NCBI RefSeq assembly: GCF_004794515.1
Contig: NZ_SSDF01000080.1
Location: 116,715 to 180,714, forward strand
Direction of reading: 5' to 3'
Length of the DNA stretch: 64,000 bases
Source: Microbacterium sp. A20
GTDB taxonomy: Bacteria; Actinomycetota; Actinomycetes; Actinomycetales; Microbacteriaceae
A program made the position numbers and the translations under genes. The notes under the pieces were generated by a model. That model was not told the origin of the DNA, made no database searches, and was given only the letters and a program-made list of their open reading frames with translations. This document shows positions 15,230 through 24,432 of the stretch, in pieces; positions within the stretch are counted from its first letter, which is position 1, and each line of letters opens with the position of its first letter.

Positions 15230-16921
15230 TCACGGCGCTGCGCAGTACCGGAGCTCGACCGGAGACCCGATCGGCACATCACCCGGCGCGACGGACATCG
15301 AGTGCACGGTCGGGGGCTCCGTGGGAGCGCAGTCCGCCTCTTCCACGGGCACCGGCGTCAGACCGAGGTCGGTGAGGTTCGTCGTCGCAGCCTCGACGGT
15401 CCAGCCGACGAGGTCGGTCAGCGTGACCTTGCCGCTGGCGACGACGAGGTTGACGACCGTATCGGGAGCCACTTCGGTGTCCGCCGCCTCGCTGGCGGAG
15501 ATCACGGTTCCCGCGGCGAGACCCTTGTCGTTCTTCTGGATCACCGTCCCGAGTTCGAGGCCGGCGGCTTTCAGCGCCTTGGTGGCATCCTCGAGCGCCA
15601 TGCCTTCGATCTTCGGCACCACCACGGTCTCCACGCCAGAGGAGACGTGCACGGTGACCGTCGAGCCCTCCTCCACCGAGACTCCTGCCTCGGGGTCGGT
15701 GCGGATGACGTTGCCCTCGGTGATCTCCGAACTCGACTCGATCACGATCTTCGCCGTCAGATCGAGCTTGGCGAGGTCGTCCTGCGCGCGCTCGGACGAC
15801 ACGTTCACGAGGTTCGGAATGATGCGCGAGGTGCTCGGCACCTCGGGCGGACGCATGCTGATCGTCACGACCCAGAACAGGACGGAAGCGAGCAGCACCG
15901 CGAGCAGAGCGACACCGGCCCAGATCCAGGCGACCGGAGGGCCGGACTGGGTGCGGGTCATGGTGGTGTCGGAGCTGAGCTGGCGCAGCGACCGCGCCGT
16001 CTCCTGCGCCTGCCGCGGACTCGGACCGTAGAGCTCGCTCGTCAGCGCACCCAGCTGCTTGCGGGTCGGCGCCGCCCCGGTCACGGCGGCATCCAGTGCG
16101 GCGCGGAAGTGCGCGGCATCCGGGTAGCGCTGATACGGATCCTTCGCGAGAGCCCGCAGGACGATCGGGTCGAGTGCGCCCGGTGCGTCCTCGTTCACCT
16201 CGGTCGGAGGGATCGGGGTCTCACTGACGTGCTGGTAGGCGACGGCCACCGGCGATTCGCCACGGAACGGCTGGCGGCCGGTGAGCAGCTCGTAGAGCAC
16301 GACGCCGGTCGAGTACAGGTCGGCGCGGGCATCGACGGGCTCGCCCTTGGCCTGCTCCGGCGAGAAGTAGGCAGCGGTGCCGATGATCTGCGTGGTCTCG
16401 GCCACGGTCGACGAGGAGTCGGAGACGGCTCGGGCGATGCCGAAGTCCATCACCTTGACCTGGCCCTTGTCGGTCACCATGACGTTGCCGGGCTTGATGT
16501 CGCGGTGCACGACACCCGCGCGGTGCGAGTAGTCGAGCGCCTCGAGGATGCCGTCGACGTAGCGCACCGCGTCTTCGACCGGCACCGGTCCGTCGGCGAT
16601 GATCTTCTTCAGCAGCGTGCCCTTGACCAGCTCCATCACGATGTACGGGGGCTCATCGGACGACGGGTCGTTCGATGAGGGGTCACCGGCATCGAAGACG
16701 CGGACGATCGACGGATGCGACATGCGGGACGCCGCCTGCGCCTCCAACCGGAAGCGGTTGCGGAAGGCGGTGTCACGAGCCAGCTCGGGGTCGAGGATCT
16801 TGATCGCGACCTCACGGCCGAGGGTCAGGTCGTAGCCGCGATAGACCTTGGCCATTCCGCCATGCCCGATGAGCTCGTCGACGCGGTATCGACCCGCGAT
16901 GACTCGTGGCTCTGTGGACAC
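15230..16921 (-). CDS. pknB: Ser/Thr protein kinase with PASTA domains, PknB type
   Basis: A 563-residue membrane kinase. The cytoplasmic kinase domain (about 10-275) shows the Gly-rich loop IGHGGMAKVY, Lys41 in AIKIL, HRDIKPGN with Asp141, and DFG at 159-161. After a juxtamembrane linker comes one membrane helix (about 332-356), then three PASTA repeats to the end that bind peptidoglycan fragments. It controls growth and division by phosphorylating envelope proteins and FHA partners. A short DPSS-type repeat lies near residues 80-90. The GTG start at 16921 has a GGGGG site about 7 bases upstream and follows the pknA-like gene by 44 bases. It is the last gene of the leftward operon. Confidence 0.95.
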   Translation of the reverse strand: MSTEPRVIAGRYRVDELIGHGGMAKVYRGYDLTLGREVAIKILDPELARDTAFRNRFRLEAQAASRMSHPSIVRVFDAGDPSSNDPSSDEPPYIVMELVKGTLLKKIIADGPVPVEDAVRYVDGILEALDYSHRAGVVHRDIKPGNVMVTDKGQVKVMDFGIARAVSDSSSTVAETTQIIGTAAYFSPEQAKGEPVDARADLYSTGVVLYELLTGRQPFRGESPVAVAYQHVSETPIPPTEVNEDAPGALDPIVLRALAKDPYQRYPDAAHFRAALDAAVTGAAPTRKQLGALTSELYGPSPRQAQETARSLRQLSSDTTMTRTQSGPPVAWIWAGVALLAVLLASVLFWVVTISMRPPEVPSTSRIIPNLVNVSSERAQDDLAKLDLTAKIVIESSSEITEGNVIRTDPEAGVSVEEGSTVTVHVSSGVETVVVPKIEGMALEDATKALKAAGLELGTVIQKNDKGLAAGTVISASEAADTEVAPDTVVNLVVASGKVTLTDLVGWTVEAATTNLTDLGLTPVPVEEADCAPTEPPTVHSMSVAPGDVPIGSPVELRYCAAP

Positions 16922-16965
16922 GTACTACCCCCTGGAAAACGACTGCGACTGAGCTGGATTAAAGG

Positions 16966-18711
16966 CTACCCTTCGGTGCCGCCGCCGCCGTCACCCTCGC
17001 CGGGGTCGGTCGCCGCGACGATCGGAACCGAGAGCGGGGGCGATGCCGACGAGGTGCGCTGGTCGCCACCCGAGCACATGCCCTGGTAGGTGACGATGAG
17101 CTGCTGGCCCGCGGCATCCGCCACCTGCACCTGCGTGTTCCGCTGCGTCGGCTGGAAGTTCGGCCCGCCCGACACGAACGTGCCGTTCTGCAGGGACACG
17201 ACGTATCCGGAGAGGGTCGTGCCGCTCGGGCACGTGAACCCGGTGCCCCAGGAGATGGTCACCGTGCTGCCGGCGACCGGGTCACCCGTGATGGTCGGGG
17301 TGTCGGTCGGGGTCGGCAGGGCTGCGCGCGCGGCGTAGACCGTGAGGGTCATCGGCTGGGTCGTCTCGACGTTGCCGGAGGGGACGACACGGTACACCTT
17401 GCCGACTTCACCGTCGCTCGGAGCCGGGTCTCCCTCGGGGCAGGTGATCTCGCCCGTGAAACCGGCCTCCTTGAGCGTGGATGTGGCAGTGCCGCAGTCC
17501 ATGCCCGCCAGGCCCAACGCGGTCACGTCGACGCGGACCACCTCGGGGGGAGGGGTCGTCGCCGGAGGCGGCGTCTGCGACTGGGACTGCGACGGAGACG
17601 GCGAATCCGACGGCTTGGCGTCAGGATCCCCCTGGTTCATCAGCATCGCCCACACGGCACCGCCGAGCACGATCACCAGCAGCGCGATCAGCGCGATCAG
17701 CGGCCAGGTCCACGGGCTCTTCTTCTTCTTCTTCGTCTCCTCCGTCGTCTCCTCGGTGGAGAGCTGAGCGGTGGTGGGAAGGATGCGGGTGGTGCCGTCG
17801 TCGCCCGATGCCGTGAGCATGCGGGTCGCGTCGTCGTCGCCGGCGATGCCACCGGTCGCGATCGCGGGAACGGCGATGGCTGCGGAGTTCAGGTCTCCGC
17901 GACGCAGGGCCTGTGCTGCACGCGCCACCGTCGCCGATGAAGACGGGCGGTCGCTGGGCTTCTTGGCGATCATCGCCATGACGAGGTTCTGCACCGGGAT
18001 CGGCACGGTCGGCGGCAGCGGCGGCGGCTGCTCGTTGATCTGCGCCATCGCGATCGCGACCTGCGACTCACCGGTGAACGGACGCTTGCCCGCCAGGCAC
18101 TCGTACGCGACGATGCCGAGCGAGTAGGTGTCGGTCGCGGGAGAGGCCGGGTGACCCGATGCCTGCTCGGGCGACAGGTACTGCACGGTGCCCATGACCT
18201 GTCCGGTCGCCGTCAGCGGCACCTGGTCGGCGATGCGGGCGATGCCGAAGTCGGTGATCTTGACGCGGCCGTCGGGCGTGATCAGCAGGTTGCCCGGCTT
18301 GATGTCGCGGTGCACGAGACCGGCCGCATGCGCGGCCTGCAGGGCGGATGCCGTCTGGGCCACGATGTCGAGCGTCTTGTCGGCGCTGAGCGCACCGTCG
18401 CGCTCGAGCACGGTCGACAGAGCTTCGCCGGGCACGAGCTCCATGACGAGGTAGGCGCTGCCGTTCTCCTCGCCGTAGTCGAACACGCTGGCGATGCCCT
18501 CATGGTTCACGAGAGCGGCGTGACGTGCCTCAGCACGGAAACGCTCGAGGAACCCGGGATCCCCCATGTACTCGTCCTTGAGGATCTTGATCGCGACGGT
18601 ACGTCCGATGACGTGATCCGTCGCTTCCCACACCTCGCCCATGCCACCGATCGCGATACGCGACTGCAGCTCGTAACGACCACCGAACGACACACCCTGC
18701 GTCGGCCTCAT
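16966..18711 (-). CDS. pknA: Ser/Thr protein kinase, PknA position
   Basis: A 581-residue membrane kinase, start chosen at ATG 18711, which overlaps the pbpA stop as ATGA. The kinase domain (about 13-270) shows IAIGGMGEVW, Lys42, HRDIKPGN with Asp136 and DFG 154-156. A basic KKKKK patch precedes one membrane segment (about 370-392). The external part is unusual for PknA: a Ser/Pro/Gln-rich linker (SPSQSQSQT), a PASTA-like segment (VDVTALGLAGMDCGTATSTL) and a fibronectin-like end. The position between pbpA and pknB supports the PknA assignment. It acts with PknB on division and peptidoglycan synthesis. Confidence 0.92.
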   Translation of the reverse strand: MRPTQGVSFGGRYELQSRIAIGGMGEVWEATDHVIGRTVAIKILKDEYMGDPGFLERFRAEARHAALVNHEGIASVFDYGEENGSAYLVMELVPGEALSTVLERDGALSADKTLDIVAQTASALQAAHAAGLVHRDIKPGNLLITPDGRVKITDFGIARIADQVPLTATGQVMGTVQYLSPEQASGHPASPATDTYSLGIVAYECLAGKRPFTGESQVAIAMAQINEQPPPLPPTVPIPVQNLVMAMIAKKPSDRPSSSATVARAAQALRRGDLNSAAIAVPAIATGGIAGDDDATRMLTASGDDGTTRILPTTAQLSTEETTEETKKKKKSPWTWPLIALIALLVIVLGGAVWAMLMNQGDPDAKPSDSPSPSQSQSQTPPPATTPPPEVVRVDVTALGLAGMDCGTATSTLKEAGFTGEITCPEGDPAPSDGEVGKVYRVVPSGNVETTQPMTLTVYAARAALPTPTDTPTITGDPVAGSTVTISWGTGFTCPSGTTLSGYVVSLQNGTFVSGGPNFQPTQRNTQVQVADAAGQQLIVTYQGMCSGGDQRTSSASPPLSVPIVAATDPGEGDGGGGTEG

Positions 18712-20162
18712 CTGCCCAGCACCGCCTCTATGACCTTCTTCGCAATCGGAGCGGCGATGGTGTCGCCGCTGCCTGATTGTCCCTGTCCGCCGCCGTCTTC
18801 GACGACGACCGCTACTGCGACCGCGGGGTCGTCCGCCGGCGCGAAGCCGGTGAACCACAACGTGTGCGGCCTGTTTCCGTTCTCTGCGGTGCCCGTCTTA
18901 CCGGCCACGTCGATCCCGTCTATTCTTGCACCCTGGGCTGCGCCCGTAGCGACGCTGGCCACCATCGACGCGGTCACGTCGTCGGCGACATCGGCCTCCA
19001 TCGCACGGCCGAACTCGCTGTCCTGGAAGGCCTCGATCACCGACAGATCGTTCCCGATCACGGCATCCACCATCCGGGGGTTCATCACGACGCCGTCGTT
19101 CGCGAGACCGGCCGACACCATGGCCATCTGCAGAGGGGTCGCGGTGACCTTGCCCTGACCGAATCCGGTGAGTGCCGTCTGCGCATCGTCGAGGGCGCGG
19201 GGGTAGCTCGAGGGGGTCGATTCCAGGGGCGTCTCGAAGGATCGGTTGAAACCGAGCTTGTCGGCCATCTCGCGGATCGTGTCGTCGCCGAGTTCGACGG
19301 CGAGCTCCGCCATCGGGATGTTGCAGCTGAGCCGGATGGCCTCGGCGATCGTGACCGTGGCGCCGGGACCGCACTTGCCGCCCCAGGCGTTCGACACGCG
19401 ATTGGAGGACCCGGGCAGGGTGTACGACACCGGGTTCGGCAGGGTGGACTGCGGAGTCCAGTTCCCGCTGGCGTACGCGGCCGCCGCGACGACCACCTTG
19501 AAGGTCGAGCCCGGTGGGTTGAGGTCGCCGGCGATCGCCCGATTGGACAGCGGCTTTCCGGGGTCTGCGGCGAGCTGATCGTAAGTGGCATTCGCCGCAT
19601 CCGCGTCGTGCGTCGCCATCTGGTTCGTGTCGAAACCGGGGGTGGAGACCATCGCGAGGATGCGTCCGGTCTTCGGCTCCATCGCGACCACGGCGCCCTG
19701 GAGCCCGCCGAGGGCCTCGTAGGCGGCGCGCTGAGCCGCCGTGTTCAGCGACAGCTCGACGCTGTAACCGCGCTGCGGCTGGCCCGAGATGATGCGCTCG
19801 ACCTCGGCGAGCAGCGCGTTCGCGCCGGTACCGGAGAGTTCCGCGTTCATGGCGCGTTCGATGCCGGTGCGCGAGTCGAGAGCGGCGTTGAAGTAGCCGG
19901 TCACCGGCTCCCACATCGCGGCATCCGTGTAGACGCGCTGGAACTGGTACCTGTCGTCGCTGGGCACCGAGTTGGCGATGGTGGCACCGTCGACGATGAT
20001 CGCGCCGCGCTGGATCTCGTAGCTGTCCAGGCGGGTGCGCTGGTTGTTGCTGTTCTGGGCGAGAGTGTCGGCCTCGACGACCTGGATCCAGCTGGTCGCT
20101 GCGAACAGCGCGATGAACATGAACAGCATGATGATGCTGAGACGGCGGAGCTCTCGGGTCAT
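18708..20162 (-). CDS. pbpA: class B penicillin-binding protein
   Basis: A 484-residue peptidoglycan DD-transpeptidase with an N-terminal signal anchor (about 8-28) and a C-terminal transpeptidase domain. The active-site motifs are SxxK at 219-222 (PPGSTFK), SxN at 279-281 (SCN) and KTG at 422-424. In Actinobacteria this PBP works with the SEDS polymerase encoded immediately upstream. Its start overlaps the rodA stop (ATGA) and its stop overlaps the pknA start, so expression is tightly coupled. No penicillin-resistance feature is visible. Confidence 0.96.
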   Translation of the reverse strand: MTRELRRLSIIMLFMFIALFAATSWIQVVEADTLAQNSNNQRTRLDSYEIQRGAIIVDGATIANSVPSDDRYQFQRVYTDAAMWEPVTGYFNAALDSRTGIERAMNAELSGTGANALLAEVERIISGQPQRGYSVELSLNTAAQRAAYEALGGLQGAVVAMEPKTGRILAMVSTPGFDTNQMATHDADAANATYDQLAADPGKPLSNRAIAGDLNPPGSTFKVVVAAAAYASGNWTPQSTLPNPVSYTLPGSSNRVSNAWGGKCGPGATVTIAEAIRLSCNIPMAELAVELGDDTIREMADKLGFNRSFETPLESTPSSYPRALDDAQTALTGFGQGKVTATPLQMAMVSAGLANDGVVMNPRMVDAVIGNDLSVIEAFQDSEFGRAMEADVADDVTASMVASVATGAAQGARIDGIDVAGKTGTAENGNRPHTLWFTGFAPADDPAVAVAVVVEDGGGQGQSGSGDTIAAPIAKKVIEAVLGR

Positions 20163-21544
20163 CCGATCACGACCCTCGGTTGGCGGCGGACGCCGTCGGA
20201 GATGCGCAGCAGCAGCGCCACGATGAGCCAGTTGGCCACGAGCGAGGATCCGCCGGCGGCGAGGAACGGCGTGGTCAGGCCCGTCAGCGGGATCAGACGG
20301 GTGACGCCGCCGACCATGATGAACACCTGCAGCGCGATGGTGAACGAGAGGCCGGTGGCGAGCAGTCGTCCGAAGTCGTCCTGACCGGCGAGGCCGATGC
20401 GCATGCCGCGACTGACGAAGACCATGTACAGGCAGAGGATCGCGAACAGCCCGATCAGGCCCAGCTCTTCACCGAGGCTGGTGATGATGTAGTCGCTGTG
20501 GGCGAGCGGGGTGACCTCCGGTCGGCCCTGGCCCCAGCCGGTACCGATGAGTCCGCCGCGGGCGAGCCCGAACAGGCCCTGCATCGGCTGATAGCCGGCG
20601 CCGTCGGGGTCGACCTGGTTCGGGTCGAACAGGAACAGCCAGTTGATGAAGCGGCCCTGCACGTAGCTGAGGATCTGCGTCGCGAGCGCGACGCCGGCGA
20701 CCACGAGGGCCAGGCCGATGAGGACCCAGCTGGTCTTTCCCGTCGCCACGTAGAGCATCGCGACGAACATGCCGAAGATCAGGGTTCCGGTGCCGAGGTC
20801 GCGCTGGAAGACGATGATCCCGAGCGAGATGAGCCAGACCACGAGCACCGGCCCCAGCTCCCGCATGCGGGGCCAGGTGATGCCGAGGACTCGTTTTCCG
20901 ACCGAGGTGAGGCTCTCGCGGGTGCGCACGAGGTATCCGGCGAAGAAGATCGCCAGGCAGATCTTGGCGAGCTCGCCCGGCTGGAATGCGAAGGCGCCGC
21001 CCAGCGACACCCAGACGGCCGCGTTCGCGTCGGGGATGCGCAGCCCGGGAACGAACGGCAGCAGCAGGAGCAGGATTCCGGCGAGGCCGAAGATGTAGGT
21101 GTACCGGAACAGGATGCGGTAGTTGCGCAGCAGGATCACGACCGCGATGGCGCCCGCGAGGGAGATCGCGGTCCAGGCCAACTGCTTGGTCGAGTACGCG
21201 TCCCAGCCGGTGTTCTTGAAGGCGATGTCGATGCGGTAGATCATCGCGATGCCGAGGCCGCTGAGCAGCGTCGCGATCGGGACGACGAACGGATCCGCAT
21301 CGGCGGCGACGAAACGCAGCACGATGTGCAGGGCGAAGGCGAGCGCCGCGAGGCCTCCGCCGATCGCGAGGATCATCGGGTCGATCACGCCGAGCGCACC
21401 CAGCTGCACGAGGGTGAGCGCGGCGCCGCTGATCACACACGCGAACAGCAGCAGCCAGAACTCGCGGTTGCGTTGCGTCTGCGGCATCCGGAGACGCTTG
21501 AGAGCCTTGATGACGGTGGTGTCGGCCTGCACGTCGGTGCTCAT
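20159..21544 (-). CDS. rodA: FtsW/RodA/SpoVE (SEDS) glycosyltransferase
   Basis: A 461-residue polytopic protein with about ten to twelve membrane helices, of the SEDS family that polymerises lipid II into glycan strands together with a class B PBP. The family hallmarks QRDLGTGTLIFGMF and ARGGLIGTGWGQG are present, as is the WLVWL-type helix. Whether it is RodA or FtsW in function cannot be fixed by sequence alone; pairing with pbpA rather than ftsI favours RodA. Start and stop overlap neighbours as ATGA. Confidence 0.94.
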   Translation of the reverse strand: MSTDVQADTTVIKALKRLRMPQTQRNREFWLLLFACVISGAALTLVQLGALGVIDPMILAIGGGLAALAFALHIVLRFVAADADPFVVPIATLLSGLGIAMIYRIDIAFKNTGWDAYSTKQLAWTAISLAGAIAVVILLRNYRILFRYTYIFGLAGILLLLLPFVPGLRIPDANAAVWVSLGGAFAFQPGELAKICLAIFFAGYLVRTRESLTSVGKRVLGITWPRMRELGPVLVVWLISLGIIVFQRDLGTGTLIFGMFVAMLYVATGKTSWVLIGLALVVAGVALATQILSYVQGRFINWLFLFDPNQVDPDGAGYQPMQGLFGLARGGLIGTGWGQGRPEVTPLAHSDYIITSLGEELGLIGLFAILCLYMVFVSRGMRIGLAGQDDFGRLLATGLSFTIALQVFIMVGGVTRLIPLTGLTTPFLAAGGSSLVANWLIVALLLRISDGVRRQPRVVIG

Positions 21545-22851
21545 CCCTCACCCCCAGCGGGGGTCTGGGAGGGCGCCGGGGTGGGCAGCGGTGTCGGCAG
21601 CGGGGTCTGCTCGATCACGTTCGCGTCGGCGCCGGCCCGCAGGCGATCGACGATCGCCATCGCGTCGGAGAGCGAGCGCGCGTTGATCGTTCGTTCGACG
21701 GACGCCCGCTGATACTCCGGGAGGTTCGCGAGCAGGATGTCGGTGTCCTCGATCGGGGTCGACAGCGTGATCGGGCCGATGTTCTGCTGCACGCCCTGGA
21801 AGATCACGACGCTGTCGTCGTCGGCGCCGATGAAGTAGCGCGTCTGGGTCCAGCTGTAGGCGGCGAAGGCGGCGACCACGAGCATCGCGACGACGAGGAG
21901 CGCGGCGGCGATCCAACCCGCGCGGCGGCGCTTCGCGCGACGGCGATCCTCTTCGATGAGCTCTTCGAGGTACTCCGGGGCCGGCTCGAAGTGGCTGGGC
22001 TCGTTCGCGGCCTGCCGCACCGGGTGCAGCCAGTTCCCGCGCGGCGGGCGCACCGGAGGCACGTAGACGCCGTCGGGGTTCGACGCCGAGCCCACGATCG
22101 TCGGTGTGCCGGAGTGGATCGGATGCTGTCCGCCGACGTCGACGAGCACGATCGTGACGTTGTCGGGAGCGCCGCCGTCGAGAGCCTGCTTGAGGAGGTA
22201 GTCCGCCGTGCGACCGGGGGCGACACCGAGCTGCATCGCCTTGAGGATGCGAGTCTCGTCGACCACTCCGGAGAGGCCGTCCGAGCAGAGCAGCCAGCGA
22301 TCGCCGGGCTGCGTGTGCATGACGAACATGTCGAGCTCGGGGTCGGCGTCCATGTCGCTGAGGACGCGCATGAGGACGGATCGGCGCGGGTGGTAGCGCG
22401 CTTCCTCCGGGGTGATGCGACCGGAGTCGACCAGGCGCTGCACGAAGGTGTGGTCGGCGGTGATCTGAGTCAGTGCGTCGTCGCGGTACAGGTAGATGCG
22501 CGAGTCGCCGATGTGGCCGATGACCGCGTACTCGTCGACCATGATGATCGCGCTGACCGTCGTGCCGAGGCCGGCGAGTTCGGGGCGCTCCTTGGCGGCG
22601 CGGATGAGATCGCCCGCGGCGGTCGTCGCGGCGGCCTGCAGCGAGGCCTGCGCGTCTTCGACCGAGGAGTAGCCCTGGTCGAGGGGCTGCAGCCGCTGGA
22701 TCGCGATGCTCGAGGCGACGTCTCCACCGGCGTGGCCGCCCATGCCGTCGGCGACGGCGAACAGGTTCGCTCCGGAATACCCGGAGTCCTGGTTGTTGGA
22801 GCGGATCTTCCCGGTGTGGGAGATCGCGACGCTCGAGCCTTCGAAGACCAT
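21541..22851 (-). CDS. pstP: PP2C-family Ser/Thr phosphatase
   Basis: A 436-residue metal-dependent phosphatase that reverses PknA/PknB phosphorylation. The N-terminal PP2C domain (about 1-240) shows the metal-binding motifs RSNNQD, ADGMGGHAGGD, GHIGDSR, CSDGLSG and GAPDNVT. A basic RRAKRRR patch and one membrane helix (about 308-332) follow, then an extracytoplasmic domain ending in a Pro/Thr tail. It starts 7 bases after fhaB and its stop overlaps the rodA start, within the envelope-signalling operon. Confidence 0.95.
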   Translation of the reverse strand: MVFEGSSVAISHTGKIRSNNQDSGYSGANLFAVADGMGGHAGGDVASSIAIQRLQPLDQGYSSVEDAQASLQAAATTAAGDLIRAAKERPELAGLGTTVSAIIMVDEYAVIGHIGDSRIYLYRDDALTQITADHTFVQRLVDSGRITPEEARYHPRRSVLMRVLSDMDADPELDMFVMHTQPGDRWLLCSDGLSGVVDETRILKAMQLGVAPGRTADYLLKQALDGGAPDNVTIVLVDVGGQHPIHSGTPTIVGSASNPDGVYVPPVRPPRGNWLHPVRQAANEPSHFEPAPEYLEELIEEDRRRAKRRRAGWIAAALLVVAMLVVAAFAAYSWTQTRYFIGADDDSVVIFQGVQQNIGPITLSTPIEDTDILLANLPEYQRASVERTINARSLSDAMAIVDRLRAGADANVIEQTPLPTPLPTPAPSQTPAGGEG

Positions 22852-22858
22852 GCCGGGG

Positions 22859-23380
22859 TCAGGCTCGCAGCTCGAAGGTCGTGGCGCCCACCTTGATGGG
22901 GGTTCCGAGCGAGAGGGCGACCGGTGAGCCCGACACGCGCTGGCCCGCGACGAAGGTGCCGTTGGTGGAGTCGAGGTCCTGGATCGCCCAGCTGTCTCCG
23001 CGCAGCATCAGGCGGGCGTGGTGGCTGGACGTGTAGTCGTCACGGATCACGAGCGCCGATTCGCTGGAGCGGCCGATCGTGAGCGAGTCGGCGCTGAGCG
23101 GCAGCTCGAGGCCGGCTTTCGGGCCGGAGGTGATGACCAGGCGCTTGGCCGTGGCGACGGTGGCCGGTCCGGTCGAGGGGCGTGCGGAGGCCGGCCTCGC
23201 CGCCGGCGCCGCTGCCGGTGCTGCTGCGGGAGCGGATGCGCCGGCGGTCGCCTCGGCGGGCAGCTTGCGCACGCGGACGCCGAAGAGGTCGGCGCGGAGC
23301 GAGTACACGACGCCGAACACGAAGAACCACATCAGGACGAGGAACCCGATGCGGAGCAGGAGGAGGATCAGTTCACTCAA
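22859..23380 (-). CDS. fhaB: FHA-domain membrane protein, FhaB
   Basis: A 173-residue protein with an N-terminal membrane helix (about 4-26), an Ala/Pro-rich linker and a C-terminal FHA domain (LTIGRSSESALVIRD, SSHHARL, DSTNGTFVAG) that binds phosphothreonine on partners such as PknA/PknB. The start is TTG 23380, overlapping the fhaA stop as TTGA; the longer upstream reading overlaps fhaA and is not supported. It mediates phospho-dependent assembly of envelope proteins. Compared with mycobacterial FhaB it is similarly small and lies in the same order. Confidence 0.93.
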   Translation of the reverse strand: MSELILLLLRIGFLVLMWFFVFGVVYSLRADLFGVRVRKLPAEATAGASAPAAAPAAAPAARPASARPSTGPATVATAKRLVITSGPKAGLELPLSADSLTIGRSSESALVIRDDYTSSHHARLMLRGDSWAIQDLDSTNGTFVAGQRVSGSPVALSLGTPIKVGATTFELRA

Positions 23381-24102
23381 CCGAGGGCTCCGAACGCTCG
23401 GGTGGCGTCGTCGCCGCGCGGGGCAGGACGCGACGGGCTGGCCACGGGGACGATCCGGAACACCAGGTCGGTGCGGCCGATGGTGATGGTGGTGTCGGTG
23501 GGGAGCGCGGCTTCGCGGAGCTTCTGGCCGTTCACCTTCGTGCCGTTCGTGGAACCGAGGTCGCGCATCATGGCGCGCTCGCCGTCCCACAGGATCTCGG
23601 CGTGCTTGCGACTGGATCCTGCGTCGGCGATCGTGATGTCGGCGTCCGTCCCCCGGCCGATGACCGTGCGGGCGCGATTGATCGCGTGGCGACGGCCGTC
23701 GACGTCGACCACGGCCTGCCAGCTCACGCGGCCCTCGACCGTGCCGGAGTTCACGCGCACGGTTCCCGTGGCGACCTTCTCATCGGCTTCGAGGTTGATC
23801 GACAGTGCGCCGGAGAAGCTGTACCCCTGAGCCTTGGCGTGCTTGGTCAGCAGCGCGAGCAGCTCATCGGTGAGGGCACCGCCGAGTCCGCGCATCCGCT
23901 CCGCGTCGTCCGGGCTGAGACGCACGACGAAACTGTTCGGCGCGATGATGCGATCACGGCTCACGACCGCCGCCTTCGTGTCGGCCTCGCGGCGGAGCGC
24001 CGAAGCGATCTCCACCGGCTGAATGCCGCTGCGGAAGGTCTTCGCGAACGCGCTGTTAACTGCGCGCTCGAGACCCTTCTCAAAGCTGTCAAGTAGTCCC
24101 AC
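23377..24102 (-). CDS. fhaA: FHA-domain protein with DUF3662, FhaA
   Basis: A 241-residue cytoplasmic protein. The N-terminal ~115 residues are a DUF3662 domain (MGLLDSFEKGLERAVN, then QPVEIASALRREAD). The C-terminal FHA domain has GRGTDADITIAD, SRKHAEI and DLGSTNGTKVNG. The start GTG 24102 is chosen because AGGAG lies 6 bases upstream; a longer frame to 24342 would run through tRNA-Leu. It is the first gene of the seven-gene operon down to pknB. A TACGAT -10-like element lies at 24140-24135 on the minus strand. In mycobacteria FhaA binds phosphorylated MviN. Confidence 0.94.
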   Translation of the reverse strand: MGLLDSFEKGLERAVNSAFAKTFRSGIQPVEIASALRREADTKAAVVSRDRIIAPNSFVVRLSPDDAERMRGLGGALTDELLALLTKHAKAQGYSFSGALSINLEADEKVATGTVRVNSGTVEGRVSWQAVVDVDGRRHAINRARTVIGRGTDADITIADAGSSRKHAEILWDGERAMMRDLGSTNGTKVNGQKLREAALPTDTTITIGRTDLVFRIVPVASPSRPAPRGDDATRAFGALG

Positions 24103-24246
24103 TGGGCTCCTCTGGCATGCCGACCGGTAGACACATCGTAGCCAGGTGACCTGGGGGAACGCCGCCGATCGGGGTCTGAGGTGTGCATCAGGGGGTGAAA
24201 TCGCGTGATATCTTTGGGAAGTTGAGTTCTTCGGAACGAGACACTC

Positions 24247-24329
24247 GCGCGAGTGGCGGAATGGTAGACGCGCTGGCTTCAGGTGCCAGTGTCCGTAAGG
24301 ACGTGGGGGTTCAAGTCCCCCCTCGCGCA
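24247..24329 (+). tRNA. tRNA-Leu (CAG)
   Basis: An 83-nt type II tRNA. The acceptor GCGCGAG pairs with CTCGCGC, the anticodon stem is CTGGC/GCCAG with loop TTCAGGT (anticodon CAG, 24280-24282), the long variable arm is GTCC-GTAA-GGAC, and the T-loop is GTTCAAG. The discriminator is A24329 and CCA is not encoded. It reads CUG, the commonest Leu codon in high-GC genomes. It is divergent from fhaA. Confidence 0.97.
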
Positions 24330-24432
24330 CAGCGAATGACACAAGGCCGGGCCCAGAGGGTTCGGCCTTTGTCGTTCCGAAGAAGGCCCGGTTCCACCAG
24401 GAAGCCGGGCCATCTCCGTCTCCGGGCCCCCC